Shown here: one piece after another, positions 8,690 through 17,293 of the stretch
Layout: each line of letters begins with the position of its first letter
Numbering within the stretch: position 1 is the first letter of the stretch
Assembly (NCBI RefSeq): GCF_900176275.1
Contig: NZ_FWXD01000017.1
Location: 21,975-85,974 of the forward strand
DNA length: 64,000 nucleotides
Reading direction: 5' to 3'
DNA from: Andreprevotia lacus DSM 23236
GTDB lineage: Bacteria > Pseudomonadota > Gammaproteobacteria > Burkholderiales > Chitinibacteraceae
Position numbers and translations under genes: made by a program
Notes under the pieces: model-generated
Databases searched by the model: none
Seen by the model: the letters and a program-made list of their open reading frames with translations, nothing else
What the model was told of the DNA's origin: nothing

Positions 8690-9304
8690 TCAAACATAGC
8701 GGAAGATGCTGACAAACTGCGCGATGCTGCCCCCCAGCACGAACAGATGCCAGATACCGTGCCCGTGGGGGATCTTCTCGTCGAAGATGAAGAAGATGAT
8801 GCCGATGGTGTAGATCAAGCCGCCCGTGGCCAGCCACCACAAGCCCGCTGCCGGCAGGGCGGCGACCAATGGCTTCATGGCGATCAGGATCAGCCAGCCC
8901 ATCAGCACATAGATGGACAGCGAGAACACGCGCGTTTTCTTGCCGATCAGGTTTTCCTGCACGATGCCGATGATGGCCAGCGCCCAGTTCACGCCGAACA
9001 AGGTCCAGCCCCAGGGGCCGCGCAAGGTCACCAGTGCAAATGGCGTATAGCTGCCGGCAATCAGCAGGTAGATGGCGCAGTGATCCAGCCGCTGGAATAC
9101 CACCTTGCCGCGCCCGCGCAGCCAGTGATACAGCGTCGAGGTGAGATAAAGCAGGAACAGCGTGGTGCCGTAGATGCTGACGGCAACCACTCGCCAGGCA
9201 TCGCCCTGCAGGCTGGCAAAGACGATCAGCAGCACCAGCCCGGCCAGCGCCATGACGCTGCCGAGCAGGTGGGTGAGGGTATTGAGGCGTTCGCCTTTGT
9301 ACAT
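8690..9304 (-). CDS. PAQR / hemolysin III family membrane protein
   Basis: This 204-residue protein has seven predicted helices and the family's metal-site motifs: NTLTHLLG in helix 1, LTSTLYHW (Ser/His), QRLDHCAIYLLIAGSYTPF (Asp/His) and the C-terminal HGIWHLFV. PAQR proteins bind zinc through these conserved residues and are thought to be hydrolase-like; the old name hemolysin III is historical. It is monocistronic, in the inner membrane, with a repeat copy downstream. Confidence 0.92.
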   Translation of the reverse strand: MYKGERLNTLTHLLGSVMALAGLVLLIVFASLQGDAWRVVAVSIYGTTLFLLYLTSTLYHWLRGRGKVVFQRLDHCAIYLLIAGSYTPFALVTLRGPWGWTLFGVNWALAIIGIVQENLIGKKTRVFSLSIYVLMGWLILIAMKPLVAALPAAGLWWLATGGLIYTIGIIFFIFDEKIPHGHGIWHLFVLGGSIAQFVSIFRYV

Positions 9305-9416
9305 GGGCGGCGTACCGGAATGGAGGTGTGATGACCCAGCCTACCCGCGATGACCGCCGTGCTGAAGGGCAATTATTGGCATGGCATACAATTCACACTC
9401 GTCATGCCGGCTGCCG

Positions 9417-9542
9417 TCTTTACCACGAGTACGAGGCTCCCTCGCGGCGGCGAGGTGTGGAATCGAACAAGGGGCGGCCGGTGTACCACCTGCCTGTGGC
9501 CGTACGAACCCGGCTTTGCCGGGTTCTCGATGCAGGTTGGCT
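9417..9542 (-). repeat. 3'-end repeat family, copy E
   Basis: This is behind the PfkB-kinase gene on the minus strand. It has a lead AACCTGCATCGAG, the hairpin GAACCCGGC/GCCGGGTTC, a TTCGATTCCAC box, the second hairpin CTCGCCGCCGCGAG followed by GGAGCCTCG, and the tail TACTCGTGGTAAAG. Confidence 0.75.
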
Positions 9543-9567
9543 ATAACAGCGCAGGTACCCCCAGCAG

Positions 9568-10512
9568 TCAGGCTGCCGGCCATACCTCGCCAAACGCGGC
9601 CTCATACTGCGCACGGATGGTCTCGGGCGTGAACTGGTGGTTCTGTGCGCCGCGCTGCGCGATCTTGAGCGAGCCGAGCAGGCTGGCCAGGCGGCCGGTC
9701 TGCCGCCAGGCCCAGCCGCGTGCCAGACCGTACAGCAGGCCGGCGCGGAAGGCATCGCCGCAGCCGGTGGGGTCGACCACGGCAGCAGCCGGCACGGCCG
9801 GAATGTCGTGGCGTACGCCGTCAGCGTAAATGTGTGCGCCCTCGGCACCCAGTGTCACCACCAGCGCCTTGACCATGCCGGCCAGCGCGTCCATGGTCAG
9901 GCCGGTTTTCTGCAGCACCATTTCTGCTTCGTAGTCGTTCAGGGTCAGGTAGTCGGCCAGGCCAATCAGGTGCAGCAGTTCGGCACCGTCAAATAGCGGC
10001 AGGCCCTGGCCCGGGTCGAAAATGAAGGGGATGCCGGCAGCAGCCAGTTGCTCGGTGTGATCGACCATGCCCTGCTTGCCATCCGGCATCACGATGCCCA
10101 GGGTGGCTTGGGCTGGCGCACCGGCTACGGTGACCTCGTGGGCATGGTTCATCGCGCCGGGATGGAAGGCGGCGATCTGGTTGTCATCCAGATCGGTGGT
10201 GATGAAGCACTGACCGGTGAAGTGTTCATCCAGTACCTTGATGCCGTCGCGACGGATGCCCAGTTGGTCAAGGCGGGCGGCATAGGGGGTGAAATCACTG
10301 CCGGCGGTGGCGAGGATCAGCGGTTCATCACCCAGCAGCTTGACGGAATACGCGGTGTTGCCCGCGCAGCCGCCGAATTCGCGGCGCATTTCCGGTACCA
10401 GGAACGACACCGACAGCATATGGATCTTGTCGGGCAGAATGTGGTTCTTGAAGCGGTCAGGAAAGACCATGATATTGTCGTAAGCAAGCGAACCGCAGAT
10501 CAGGATGGCCAT
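9568..10512 (-). CDS. PfkB-family carbohydrate/nucleoside kinase
   Basis: This is a 314-residue ribokinase-fold enzyme. The substrate-side motif FGGCAGNTAYSVKLLG lies near residues 43-58, and the C-terminal PfkB signature DPTGCGDAFRAGLLYG near 250-265 includes the anion hole and catalytic Asp. It transfers the ATP gamma-phosphate to a sugar or nucleoside; resemblance to adenosine-kinase-like members is an impression only. ATG 10512 opens with the typical first strand MAILICGSLAYD; a longer reading adds 25 uncharacteristic residues. It is divergent from the GGDEF gene across a 191-bp gap with two candidate operators. Confidence 0.88.
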   Translation of the reverse strand: MAILICGSLAYDNIMVFPDRFKNHILPDKIHMLSVSFLVPEMRREFGGCAGNTAYSVKLLGDEPLILATAGSDFTPYAARLDQLGIRRDGIKVLDEHFTGQCFITTDLDDNQIAAFHPGAMNHAHEVTVAGAPAQATLGIVMPDGKQGMVDHTEQLAAAGIPFIFDPGQGLPLFDGAELLHLIGLADYLTLNDYEAEMVLQKTGLTMDALAGMVKALVVTLGAEGAHIYADGVRHDIPAVPAAAVVDPTGCGDAFRAGLLYGLARGWAWRQTGRLASLLGSLKIAQRGAQNHQFTPETIRAQYEAAFGEVWPAA

Positions 10513-10608
10513 GAAGTAGTCTCGGGCAGTAATTGAATTTTTTGCGTAGCCGCTGTTTACCCGGCTTTTGTGATTTTTGCCACACATTCATGCAAGCCGC
10601 TGCGCCGC

Positions 10609-10631
10609 CGATCGGCCAGAATTACCGATCG
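10609..10631. promoter_or_regulatory. Candidate operator 1 between PfkB kinase and GGDEF genes
   Basis: An inverted repeat with 7-bp perfect arms, CGATCGG at 10609-10615 and CCGATCG at 10625-10631, is separated by 9 bp. It lies in the shared upstream region of divergent genes; the regulator is unknown. Confidence 0.35.
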
Positions 10632-10653
10632 AACGGTTTTAGTGAAGGTTTAA

Positions 10654-10676
10654 TGACAACATGGGTAATGTTGTCA
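10654..10676. promoter_or_regulatory. Candidate operator 2: 9-bp perfect inverted repeat
   Basis: TGACAACAT at 10654-10662 and ATGTTGTCA at 10668-10676 form a perfect inverted repeat with a 5-bp spacer. It ends 27 bp before the GGDEF start codon, a position where a bound repressor would block transcription or leader function. Confidence 0.5.
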
Positions 10677-10703
10677 CTTCTGTAAATCTATGTAACAGCG
10701 CGC

Positions 10704-11939
10704 ATGGTTGATATAACGACGCTTCTTTCCTGCCTGATGGCCGTGCTGGCATTTGTCAGCTTCGTCATGCTCAGTACCAGTCACCCCGAACAGGGGCTGA
10801 CCTTGCTGACGATGGCCGCAGTAACCGGTGTTTTTGCTGCCGGTCTGTCGGCGTTCGCGCCGCTCTGGCTGGCCATCGGCGCCTGGGCGTTGACCGAGGG
10901 CATGCTGCTGTATGCCGGGCGCGAATACTATGCGATCAAGCAGAACGCGCTGCCGGTGATCATTCCTGCGGTGCTGGCGACGGCTGTGGCCGGCGCGCTG
11001 GCGTTCTTCCATATCGGCCCCGGCGTACAACTGATCAGCCTGGGGGCCGCTGCGGTCCCGCTGAGCATGCTGCGTGTGCTGACCCTGCTGCGCGCCGGCG
11101 GTGACGACAGCACGCCGCGCCATGCGCTGATCGGCCTGCAATTGCTCTATGTGCTGTATTGGGCAGTGGTGATGACCATGCCTTTGTACAGCGACAACGC
11201 CGCCTATAGCGTGGGCCTGCTGCTGCTCGGCCCGGCGGTTATCCTGCTGATCAATGCGCTGCTGTGGCCGCAACTGCACGCCATGCGGCTGCGCAACCGC
11301 ATCAACCGGCTGGCGCGCTTTGATGCGTTGACCGGTTTGCTCAACCGCCGTGGTTTTGAAGAGGCCGTGCACCGCGAGCTGCGCCGCCGCAGCCGTCAGC
11401 AAAGCAGCATCTACGCGCTGATCCTGATCGACTACGACCGTTTCCGCACTGTCAACGCCCGCTATGGCCATGCCGCTGGCGATCTGGTGATCCAGCATGG
11501 TGTGAAATACCTGCGCCTGCTGCTGAACAACGAGCGTGCGGTGATCGGCCGTATCGGCGGGGATTCCTACGGCGTGCTCTATCCCTGCGAAGACGGCCAC
11601 GATGCACGGCAATGGCTGGTGGACGTGCGCGAGCAGATGCGGGCCTGGAGTGTCGATTGCGGTGAAATGACCATTCCGGTCTCGGCCAGCGCCAGCCTGG
11701 CGCTCTACCCGCACGACGGTGGTGATTTCGAATCGCTGTACCGCGTGGCCATGCGCCAGCTGGTGCAGGTGCAGGGGCCGGGTGCGGCGCTGATTTCCAC
11801 ACTGGCCGTCGGCGATGCAGAACCGGTAGTCCAAGGGCGCAAGAAAAAGCGTGAACAGTCCTTGCCTGGCATCGAGGTGGACTGGGACGAGCAGTGGGAT
11901 GGCATAGACAGCCTGTTCGGCAAACAAAAACCGGCGTAA
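10704..11939 (+). CDS. Membrane GGDEF-domain protein with degenerate GGDSY motif
   Basis: This 411-residue protein has about six N-terminal helices (residues 1-190) followed by a GGDEF domain. The domain opening RFDALTGLLNRRGFEEA and the metal-binding Asp in LILIDYDRFRTVN are intact. The signature that should read GG(D/E)EF reads GGDSY (RIGGDSYGVLY, near residue 290), removing the acidic residue needed for diguanylate cyclase catalysis. It may be a GTP or c-di-GMP receptor, or inactive. No RxxD inhibitory site is visible. ATG 10704 puts the first helix at the start. The stop codon sits inside the loop of a strong terminator. Confidence 0.85.
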   Translation: MVDITTLLSCLMAVLAFVSFVMLSTSHPEQGLTLLTMAAVTGVFAAGLSAFAPLWLAIGAWALTEGMLLYAGREYYAIKQNALPVIIPAVLATAVAGALAFFHIGPGVQLISLGAAAVPLSMLRVLTLLRAGGDDSTPRHALIGLQLLYVLYWAVVMTMPLYSDNAAYSVGLLLLGPAVILLINALLWPQLHAMRLRNRINRLARFDALTGLLNRRGFEEAVHRELRRRSRQQSSIYALILIDYDRFRTVNARYGHAAGDLVIQHGVKYLRLLLNNERAVIGRIGGDSYGVLYPCEDGHDARQWLVDVREQMRAWSVDCGEMTIPVSASASLALYPHDGGDFESLYRVAMRQLVQVQGPGAALISTLAVGDAEPVVQGRKKKREQSLPGIEVDWDEQWDGIDSLFGKQKPA

Positions 11940-11953
11940 ACGCCGGTTTTTTT
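11926..11953 (+). terminator. Rho-independent terminator overlapping the GGDEF stop
   Basis: AAAAACCGGCG and CGCCGGTTTTT pair around a four-base loop (TAAA) that contains the stop codon, followed by a T run. The symmetric A/T tails mean it can also serve the convergent purC. Confidence 0.85.
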
Positions 11954-12000
11954 ATTTGCCGGCAGCCAGCCTTGCGGGCTGATGTGCCGTGCCGGGCTGA

Positions 12001-12879
12001 TCAGCCGGTCAGCTTGGCCAGTGCTTCACGATACTTGGCGGCAGTCTTCTCGGCCACTTCCAGCGGCAATGCCGGTGCGGGCGGGGTTTTGTCCCAGCCG
12101 GTGCTCTCCAGCCAGTCGCGCACGAACTGCTTGTCGTAGCTGGGCGGGTTGCTGCCCGGCTGGTACTGGTCGGCCGGCCAGAAGCGGCTGGAGTCCGGCG
12201 TCAGCGCTTCGTCCATCAGGCACAGCGTGCCGTTTTCATCCAGACCGAACTCGAACTTGGTATCGCCGATGATGATGCCGCGCGTGGCCGCGTACTCGGA
12301 TGCCTTCTTGTACAGCGCGATGGCAGTGGCGCTGACCTTGGCGGCCAGCTCGGCGCCCAGGATGGCTTCGCACTGCGCGTACGAGATGTTTTCGTCGTGA
12401 TCGCCCACTGCTGCCTTGGTGCTGGGGGTGAAGATCGGTTCCGGCAGCTTGTCGGCTTCGCGCAGACCGGTCGGCAGTGCAATGCCGCACACGGTGCCGT
12501 GCTGCTTGTATTCTTTCCAGCCCGAGCCGGCGATATAGCCGCGCACGATGGCCTCGACCGGTACCGGCTTCAGGCGCTTGCACACCACGGCGCGGCCTTC
12601 CACCTGCGCGCGGTCGGCTTCGCTCACCACGTCCTCCGGCTGGTCGCCGGTGAAGTGGCTGGGCACCACGTCTTTCAGCTTGTCGAACCAGAAGTTGGAA
12701 ATGGCGGTCAGGATCTTGCCCTTTTCCGGGATCGGCTCGGCCAGGATCACGTCGAACGCCGACAATCGGTCGGTGGCGATCATCAGCATGCGCGTATCGT
12801 CGATTTCGTACAGATCGCGCACTTTGCCCGAGTAGATCTTCTTCAGGCTGGTGAGGTTGGTGGTGGTCAGGCCGGACAT
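12001..12879 (-). CDS. purC: SAICAR synthase
   Basis: Phosphoribosylaminoimidazole-succinocarboxamide synthase condenses CAIR with aspartate using ATP in purine biosynthesis (cytosol). The 292 residues show the long (about 300-residue) form of the family: [13 protein letters not shown] near the N-terminus, DRLSAFDV (family signature 1), [17 protein letters not shown] and [14 protein letters not shown]. Start ATG 12879 is preceded by AGGAG; the upstream extension is not family-like. It stands alone, separated from purE-purK by about 2.3 kb of unrelated genes. Confidence 0.97.
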   Translation of the reverse strand: MSGLTTTNLTSLKKIYSGKVRDLYEIDDTRMLMIATDRLSAFDVILAEPIPEKGKILTAISNFWFDKLKDVVPSHFTGDQPEDVVSEADRAQVEGRAVVCKRLKPVPVEAIVRGYIAGSGWKEYKQHGTVCGIALPTGLREADKLPEPIFTPSTKAAVGDHDENISYAQCEAILGAELAAKVSATAIALYKKASEYAATRGIIIGDTKFEFGLDENGTLCLMDEALTPDSSRFWPADQYQPGSNPPSYDKQFVRDWLESTGWDKTPPAPALPLEVAEKTAAKYREALAKLTG

Positions 12880-13001
12880 GGCGGCTCCTGCAAAGTGGTA
12901 AATAGCGTCAGGGCGGTATTGTACAACGCGCTCTGCCACGGTTGGGCTTGCCAAGCACGCCGCGAGTCGGCACGCTGGCCGCAAATACGGAGGAAACCGG
13001 C

Positions 13002-13340
13002 ATGGCCAAGCATTTCAAACTCGCCCCGCATGAACTCAAACCGCTGATCGAGGGTCATGGCGATGCTTTTGCCACCGACCGTATCGTGGTCGACGGCGCA
13101 CCGGTCGGCTTCATGTACCGCGAAGAGCCGGAAGACAAGGACGACAGCGGCTGGCGCTTGCTGGCCGGCGACGAGTCGGACGAATACATGGACAACCCCA
13201 AGTATCTGGGGGTGTACAAGCTCAATACGCTGGCCAATTACGACCCCAGCATCATCCCGCTGCTCGACGCCCCGGTCGGCAGCGCGTTCGAGAAACTGCC
13301 GGACAGCGACGAGTTTTACGAAGTCGAAGATTGGTCGTAA
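13002..13340 (+). CDS. DUF2185 / Imm33-like immunity-domain protein
   Basis: This 112-residue acidic protein contains the DUF2185 core: [20 protein letters not shown] followed by [29 protein letters not shown] and the terminal [10 protein letters not shown]. Such domains occur as immunity proteins (Imm33) near polymorphic toxins and also as orphans. No toxin or secretion gene is adjacent, so the immunity role is only a family-based guess. I chose ATG 13002 because GGAGG stands upstream at 12990-12994. It is followed by repeat copy F. Confidence 0.8.
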   Translation: MAKHFKLAPHELKPLIEGHGDAFATDRIVVDGAPVGFMYREEPEDKDDSGWRLLAGDESDEYMDNPKYLGVYKLNTLANYDPSIIPLLDAPVGSAFEKLPDSDEFYEVEDWS

Positions 13341-13376
13341 GCCTGCGTGTACCTGCAAACGGCGGTTGCAAGAGGG

Positions 13377-13510
13377 CAGGCATCAAGCACCCGGCCAAGC
13401 CGGGTGCGCTTCATCTCGTGGGGTGAACCAGCGGCTCTTGCCTGTTTGATTCCACTCCCCCCGCCCTCGCAGCCACGAGGGAGCCTCGCTATTGCTCGTC
13501 AGTGGTCCGG
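13377..13510 (+). repeat. 3'-end repeat family, copy F
   Basis: This is one of the best copies, behind the DUF2185 gene in the same orientation. It has a lead GGCATCAAG, the hairpin GCACCCGGC/GCCGGGTGC (13387-13408), a CAGCGGCTCTTG spacer segment, TTGATTCCACTCCCCCC, the second hairpin CCCTCGCAGCCACGAGGG followed by AGCCTCGCT, and the tail GCTCGTCAGTGG. Confidence 0.8.
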
Positions 13511-13531
13511 GAGGGATTTGTGGGGGTGGAC

Positions 13532-14257
13532 TCAACGCAGGGCAGCCAGTGCCGCCCGCGTCAGCGCAGACAGTGCCGCGCGCTGCTGGCCATCGGCATC
13601 GAAATTGTCCGGGGCCAGCCATTGCTGGAAGGCCGCGTGCAGGGCCGGCCATTCGCTGTCGAGGATCGAATACCACGCGGTATCGCGTGAGCGGCCTTTC
13701 ACCACGGTGGCCTGGCGGAAGGTGCCCTCGTACAGAAAGCCCAGCCGTTCCGCCGCGCGGCAGGATGGCGCATTCAGCGCATTGCACTTCCATTCATAGC
13801 GGCGATAGCCCAGCGCAAACGCGTATTCCATCATCAGCACCATGGCTGCGGTGGCCAGCCGGTTGCGCTGCAGGGCGGGCGAATAGGTCAGGTGACCGAC
13901 CTCGATGCTGCCCGAGGCGGGCATGATGCGCAGATAGCCGGCCACGCCCAGCGCCTTGCCGCTGGCGTCGTCAATGATGGCGTACATCAACGGGTCGCTG
14001 GGCGCGGCCATTTCCGCGGTCCAGGCGTGCACTTCGGCGGCGCTGGCAAACGGGCCTGCTGCCAGATAGGTCCACAGGCTGGGTTGACCGGGCACGTTGT
14101 ACGCTTGCCAGAGGTCGTCGGCATGGCGGGCCGCATCCAGCGGTTCCAGACGACAGCCATGGCCGGACAATACGCGACGCTCGGGTGGCGTTGGTGGTGT
14201 CCAGCCGGGCAGCAACGGGCCAACGGGCTGGCCGTATTCATTCAGGTCGTGAGGCAT
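13532..14257 (-). CDS. GNAT acetyltransferase, RimJ/RimL type
   Basis: This 241-residue protein has a GNAT fold of the RimJ/RimL (Acetyltransf_3) type: LEPLDAARHADDLW near the start, a central IEVGHLTYSPALQRNRLATAAM acetyl-CoA-binding region, and ECKCNALNAPSCRAAERLGF-like positions (EWKCNALNAPSCRAAERLGF in the sequence) typical of this group. It probably acetylates an alpha-amino group or a small molecule. It is monocistronic and leftward, convergent with the DUF2185 gene. Confidence 0.88.
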   Translation of the reverse strand: MPHDLNEYGQPVGPLLPGWTPPTPPERRVLSGHGCRLEPLDAARHADDLWQAYNVPGQPSLWTYLAAGPFASAAEVHAWTAEMAAPSDPLMYAIIDDASGKALGVAGYLRIMPASGSIEVGHLTYSPALQRNRLATAAMVLMMEYAFALGYRRYEWKCNALNAPSCRAAERLGFLYEGTFRQATVVKGRSRDTAWYSILDSEWPALHAAFQQWLAPDNFDADGQQRAALSALTRAALAALR

Positions 14258-14337
14258 GGCGCGCTCCGGGTATCCAGCATGCAGTGTGCATCAGCCGTGG
14301 GGCTGCGCGCAGTGGCAGTGCGGCCGGGCGGTGGCGG

Positions 14338-15030
14338 TTACAGATGCTTGGCGGCCTCGCGCAGCGACAGCGGCGACAGCCGTTCGCCCTCGCGGGCCAG
14401 AAAGCCACCCACCGCATCCGCGTCGGTGCGCGCATATTGCCGCAGCGCCCAGCCTATGGCCTTGCGGATGAAGAAATCGGGGTGACCGGCATTGTCACGA
14501 CAATAGCCAAACAAGCGCGCGGTATCGGTAGCGGTCTTGTAGCCCAGCTGGTGCAGGATGGCGGTGCGCTTGTGCCACAGCCGCTCGCCTGCGGCCCAGT
14601 CGTCCATCACTGGCAGCAGTCCCGGAAGGATTTGCACCAGCGGGCCGACCACGTTGGCCGCCAGACCGTCCACGCTGTCCCACCATGCCTTGCTGCCTAT
14701 CAGTTCGTCCAGCACCGGCAGGGCCTCGCTCCCAAGCCGGGCAGGGCGGTCTGCCAGCAGGTCTACCGCGGCGATCTGGTATTCGCGTTCGGGCAGTGCC
14801 CACAGTTGCCGGGCGGCATGCAGGTAATCGGTAGCGGTAAAGCTGCTGCGCGCAGCGCGGATCAACGGGGTGGTGACGGCGCGGCGCTCAGCCGACTTTA
14901 CGCCCAGAAAGGCAAACTGATCGCGCATATAGGCCGCCATCGCCGCAGCATTAGCCGTGTCGGCCTGCGCCAGCAAGCCGTGCTGCAAACTGGCGACGAA
15001 ACCTTCGGGGGTGAGCGGCTGTGCGGTCAT
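14338..15030 (-). CDS. AlkD-like DNA alkylation repair protein (HEAT-repeat glycosylase)
   Basis: This 230-residue all-helical protein matches the AlkD family of DNA glycosylases that excise N3- and N7-alkylpurines without base flipping. Diagnostic positions include the aromatic cleft SKAWWDSVDGLAANVVG and HPDFFIRKAIGWALRQYAR, which supply the tryptophans and catalytic-type Asp known from AlkD. I chose ATG 15030 over an in-frame TTG at 15039. No other repair genes are adjacent. Confidence 0.9.
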   Translation of the reverse strand: MTAQPLTPEGFVASLQHGLLAQADTANAAAMAAYMRDQFAFLGVKSAERRAVTTPLIRAARSSFTATDYLHAARQLWALPEREYQIAAVDLLADRPARLGSEALPVLDELIGSKAWWDSVDGLAANVVGPLVQILPGLLPVMDDWAAGERLWHKRTAILHQLGYKTATDTARLFGYCRDNAGHPDFFIRKAIGWALRQYARTDADAVGGFLAREGERLSPLSLREAAKHL

Positions 15031-15066
15031 GGCGGGCAATCCATGGGACGATCAGGTGATGATGCC

Positions 15067-15151
15067 CGATGAGCCGGGCCGCTGACGAGCGCGGGAGCGT
15101 CACAGCTTGAGCTGGCTGAATGCAAAGAACCCGGCCTGGCCGGGTTCTTGG
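15067..15151 (-). repeat. 3'-end repeat family, degenerate copy G with intact hairpin 1
   Basis: This lies behind leftward purK. The hairpin AAGAACCCGGC (15125-15135) and GCCGGGTTCTT (15139-15149) is intact and gives a T-rich tail in the purK direction, so it should terminate transcription. Only the tail end of the second module remains (GACGCTCCCGCGCTCGTCAGCGG); the middle is lost. Confidence 0.6.
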
Positions 15152-15179
15152 TACTGCAGATACGCAGGGCATCAGCCGT

Positions 15180-16322
15180 TCAGCGCAAGGTGTCCTTGAT
15201 GGCCTCGGCCTGTTCCAGCGCTGCATCGGCGCTGGCGGCCAGCACGTTGAAGTGGCCCATCTTGCGGCCGGCGCGTGCGTCCTTCTTGCCGTACAGGTGC
15301 AGCTTGGTGTTCGGTGCGGTCAGCAATACATCCCAGCGCGGCTCGGCGCCGTGCTCGCCCCATACGTCGCCCAGCAGGTTCACCATCACCGCTGGGCGCA
15401 GCAGATCGGTCTTGCCGGGGTAGAGGTGGCACATGGTGCGCACTTGCTGCTCGAACTGGCTGGTCAGCGTGGCATCCAGCGTGTAATGGCCGCTGTTGTG
15501 CGGGCGCGGCGCCATTTCATTGATCACCAGCTCGTCGCCTTCCAGCACGAAGAACTCGACCGCCAGCACGCCCACATAGTTGAGCTTCTCGGCCAGCTGC
15601 ATCGCCATCTGGCGCGCACGCTCGGCGATGGCCGCCTCGACACGGGCCGGCACGATGGACACATCGAGGATGCCGCCAACGTGCTGGTTCTCCGCCACCG
15701 GGAAGCAGGCGATCTCGGTCTTGCTGGTGCGCGCGACGATGGCCGAGACCTCGGCCACCAGCGGCATCATTTTTTCCAGCACGCAGGGCTGGTGCTTGAG
15801 GTCGGACAGCGCCAGGCGGGCTTCCTCAGCGGTCTTTACGCGCACCTGGCCCTTGCCGTCGTAGCCCAGACGGGCAGTCTTGAGGATGCCGGGCAGATAG
15901 GCCGACAGATCGCCGTTCAGGTCGCCGGCATTGTTGATGGCGAGGAAGGGCGCGGTGGCGAGGCCTGCATTGCGGATAAAGGTCTTCTCGGCCACACGGT
16001 CTTGCGCAATCGCCACACAATCGCCCGACGGGCTGACCGGCACGCCTTGCGCCGCCAGCCAGCGCATGCTGTCGGCGTTGACGTTCTCGAACTCGGTGGT
16101 GATGGCCGCACAGGTGCGGGCCAGCTCGGCCAGCGCATCCGGGTCGGTATACGGCTTGGCGATGTGCACGTCGGCAAAATCGGCCGCCGGGGCATTCTGA
16201 TCCGGGTCGAGCACCGTCACGCGGTAGCCCATGGTCTTGGCTGCCGTGGCAAACATGCGGCCCAGCTGGCCGCCACCCAGAATGCCCAGCATGGCGGGCG
16301 GCAAAATCGGCTTCACAGCCAT
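15180..16322 (-). CDS. purK: N5-carboxyaminoimidazole ribonucleotide synthase
   Basis: This ATP-grasp enzyme of 380 residues converts AIR and bicarbonate to N5-CAIR at the expense of ATP in de novo purine synthesis. The N-terminal nucleotide fold begins PAMLGILGGGQLGRM; the ATP-grasp core shows KTARLGYDGKGQVRV, VLEKMMPLVAEVSAIVAR and the metal-binding ALAVEFFVLEGDELVINEMAPRPHNSGHYTL-type segment (VINEMAPRPHNSGHYT). ATG 16322 has AGGAAG upstream. Its start overlaps the stop of the small membrane-protein gene in the purE-orf-purK operon. Repeat copy G provides a terminator-like hairpin behind it. Confidence 0.96.
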   Translation of the reverse strand: MAVKPILPPAMLGILGGGQLGRMFATAAKTMGYRVTVLDPDQNAPAADFADVHIAKPYTDPDALAELARTCAAITTEFENVNADSMRWLAAQGVPVSPSGDCVAIAQDRVAEKTFIRNAGLATAPFLAINNAGDLNGDLSAYLPGILKTARLGYDGKGQVRVKTAEEARLALSDLKHQPCVLEKMMPLVAEVSAIVARTSKTEIACFPVAENQHVGGILDVSIVPARVEAAIAERARQMAMQLAEKLNYVGVLAVEFFVLEGDELVINEMAPRPHNSGHYTLDATLTSQFEQQVRTMCHLYPGKTDLLRPAVMVNLLGDVWGEHGAEPRWDVLLTAPNTKLHLYGKKDARAGRKMGHFNVLAASADAALEQAEAIKDTLR

Positions 16323-16612
16323 CAGTCTTCCTTTCTCTGTCGGGCCCGCACCACTTGCAGTTGTGCGTAGCCCCAAAAACCCAATCCGTACAACAGGCCG
16401 GCCACCAATCCCAGCGGCCAGGCCGACAGCACATGCTGCCAGTATGGACCGGGATCATTCAAGACAACGGGTAGCGCGCCATACAACAGGCAGAACGGCA
16501 GCCCCCAGAACAACAGGCCGCGCAACAGCAGGCAGCGCCAGAAGCCACCTGTCACCACGCGTTGCCAGCGTTCCTGATCGTGATCATCCATGGAGGATTG
16601 CCCGACGGGCAT
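16322..16612 (-). CDS. Small two-helix membrane protein inside the pur operon
   Basis: This hypothetical protein of about 96 residues has two hydrophobic segments (FWRCLLLRGLLFWGLPFCLL and AWPLGLVAGLLYGLGFWGYA) and charged ends. The purE stop overlaps its ATG (TGATG) and its own stop overlaps the purK ATG (TGATG), so translation is coupled across all three genes. An internal ATG at 16588 is an alternative start. I do not recognise the family; nothing in the sequence links it to purine synthesis beyond the position. Confidence 0.7.
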   Translation of the reverse strand: MPVGQSSMDDHDQERWQRVVTGGFWRCLLLRGLLFWGLPFCLLYGALPVVLNDPGPYWQHVLSAWPLGLVAGLLYGLGFWGYAQLQVVRARQRKED

Positions 16613-17097
16613 CAAACCGGCGGCAGTTCCATCGCCAGCACGGTTTGCTTCTGGCGCTCGCGGAAGTCAGCCAGCTTGTCGGCCAGTTCCTTGCTGCTGT
16701 TGGCCAGCATGGCAATGGCAAACAGCGCTGCGTTGGCCGCACCAGCTTCGCCGATGGCAAAGGTGGCAACCGGCACGCCCTTGGGCATTTGCACGATGGA
16801 CAGCAGCGAATCTTCGCCACGCAGGTATTTGCTTGGCACCGGTACACCCAGCACCGGCACGGTGGTCTTGGCGGCCAGCATGCCCGGCAGGTGGGCTGCG
16901 CCGCCGGCACCGGCGATGATGGCCTGGATGCCACGGCTGGCCGCTGTTTCTGCGTATTCGAACAGCAGATCCGGTGTGCGGTGTGCAGAAACGACCTTGC
17001 ATTCAAACGCAACGCCGTAGGCTTGCAGCTGTTCGGCCGCGTGCCGCATGACATCCCAGTCACTGTTGCTGCCCATTACCACGCCGACCTGAATCAT
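16612..17097 (-). CDS. purE: N5-CAIR mutase
   Basis: The class I PurE of 161 residues rearranges N5-CAIR to CAIR, acting with PurK. The family signature is clear: [17 protein letters not shown] near the start, the catalytic histidine in VSAHRTPD near residue 45, and the glycine-rich [22 protein letters not shown] 17097 begins exactly at the family N-terminus. It is the first gene of the leftward purE-orf-purK operon. The foldback repeat upstream (17189-17289) lies in its promoter region. Confidence 0.96.
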   Translation of the reverse strand: MIQVGVVMGSNSDWDVMRHAAEQLQAYGVAFECKVVSAHRTPDLLFEYAETAASRGIQAIIAGAGGAAHLPGMLAAKTTVPVLGVPVPSKYLRGEDSLLSIVQMPKGVPVATFAIGEAGAANAALFAIAMLANSSKELADKLADFRERQKQTVLAMELPPV

Positions 17098-17188
17098 GCG
17101 CACCACCCCAAAAAGCGTTGATTTTACCGAAGATATTGCCTGCCCATAAAGCCAACCGACAACAGGTGATGAATTTGACGATGAGAGC

Positions 17189-17289
17189 CGCCAACAAAAA
17201 CCGGTGCGGCGGCCGCAAGGCAGGCAAAGCGCAGGCGGTACAAACCGTGCGGCCGGCGAGCACAAAGTGCCAGCAGGGTCTTGGTTGTC
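17189..17289. repeat. Small foldback repeat, copy 1 (Neisseriales-like module)
   Basis: This is a roughly 100-bp element with imperfect ends (GCCAACAAAAACC facing GGTCTTTGGTTGTC) and the internal module CGCAAGGC, GCGCAGGCGGTAC, then CCGTGCGGCC. The core CGCAGRCRGTAC...GTACGGC recurs at 63571-63680. It is a non-coding part of the 415-bp gap 17098-17512. Confidence 0.55.
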
Positions 17290-17293
17290 GTTG

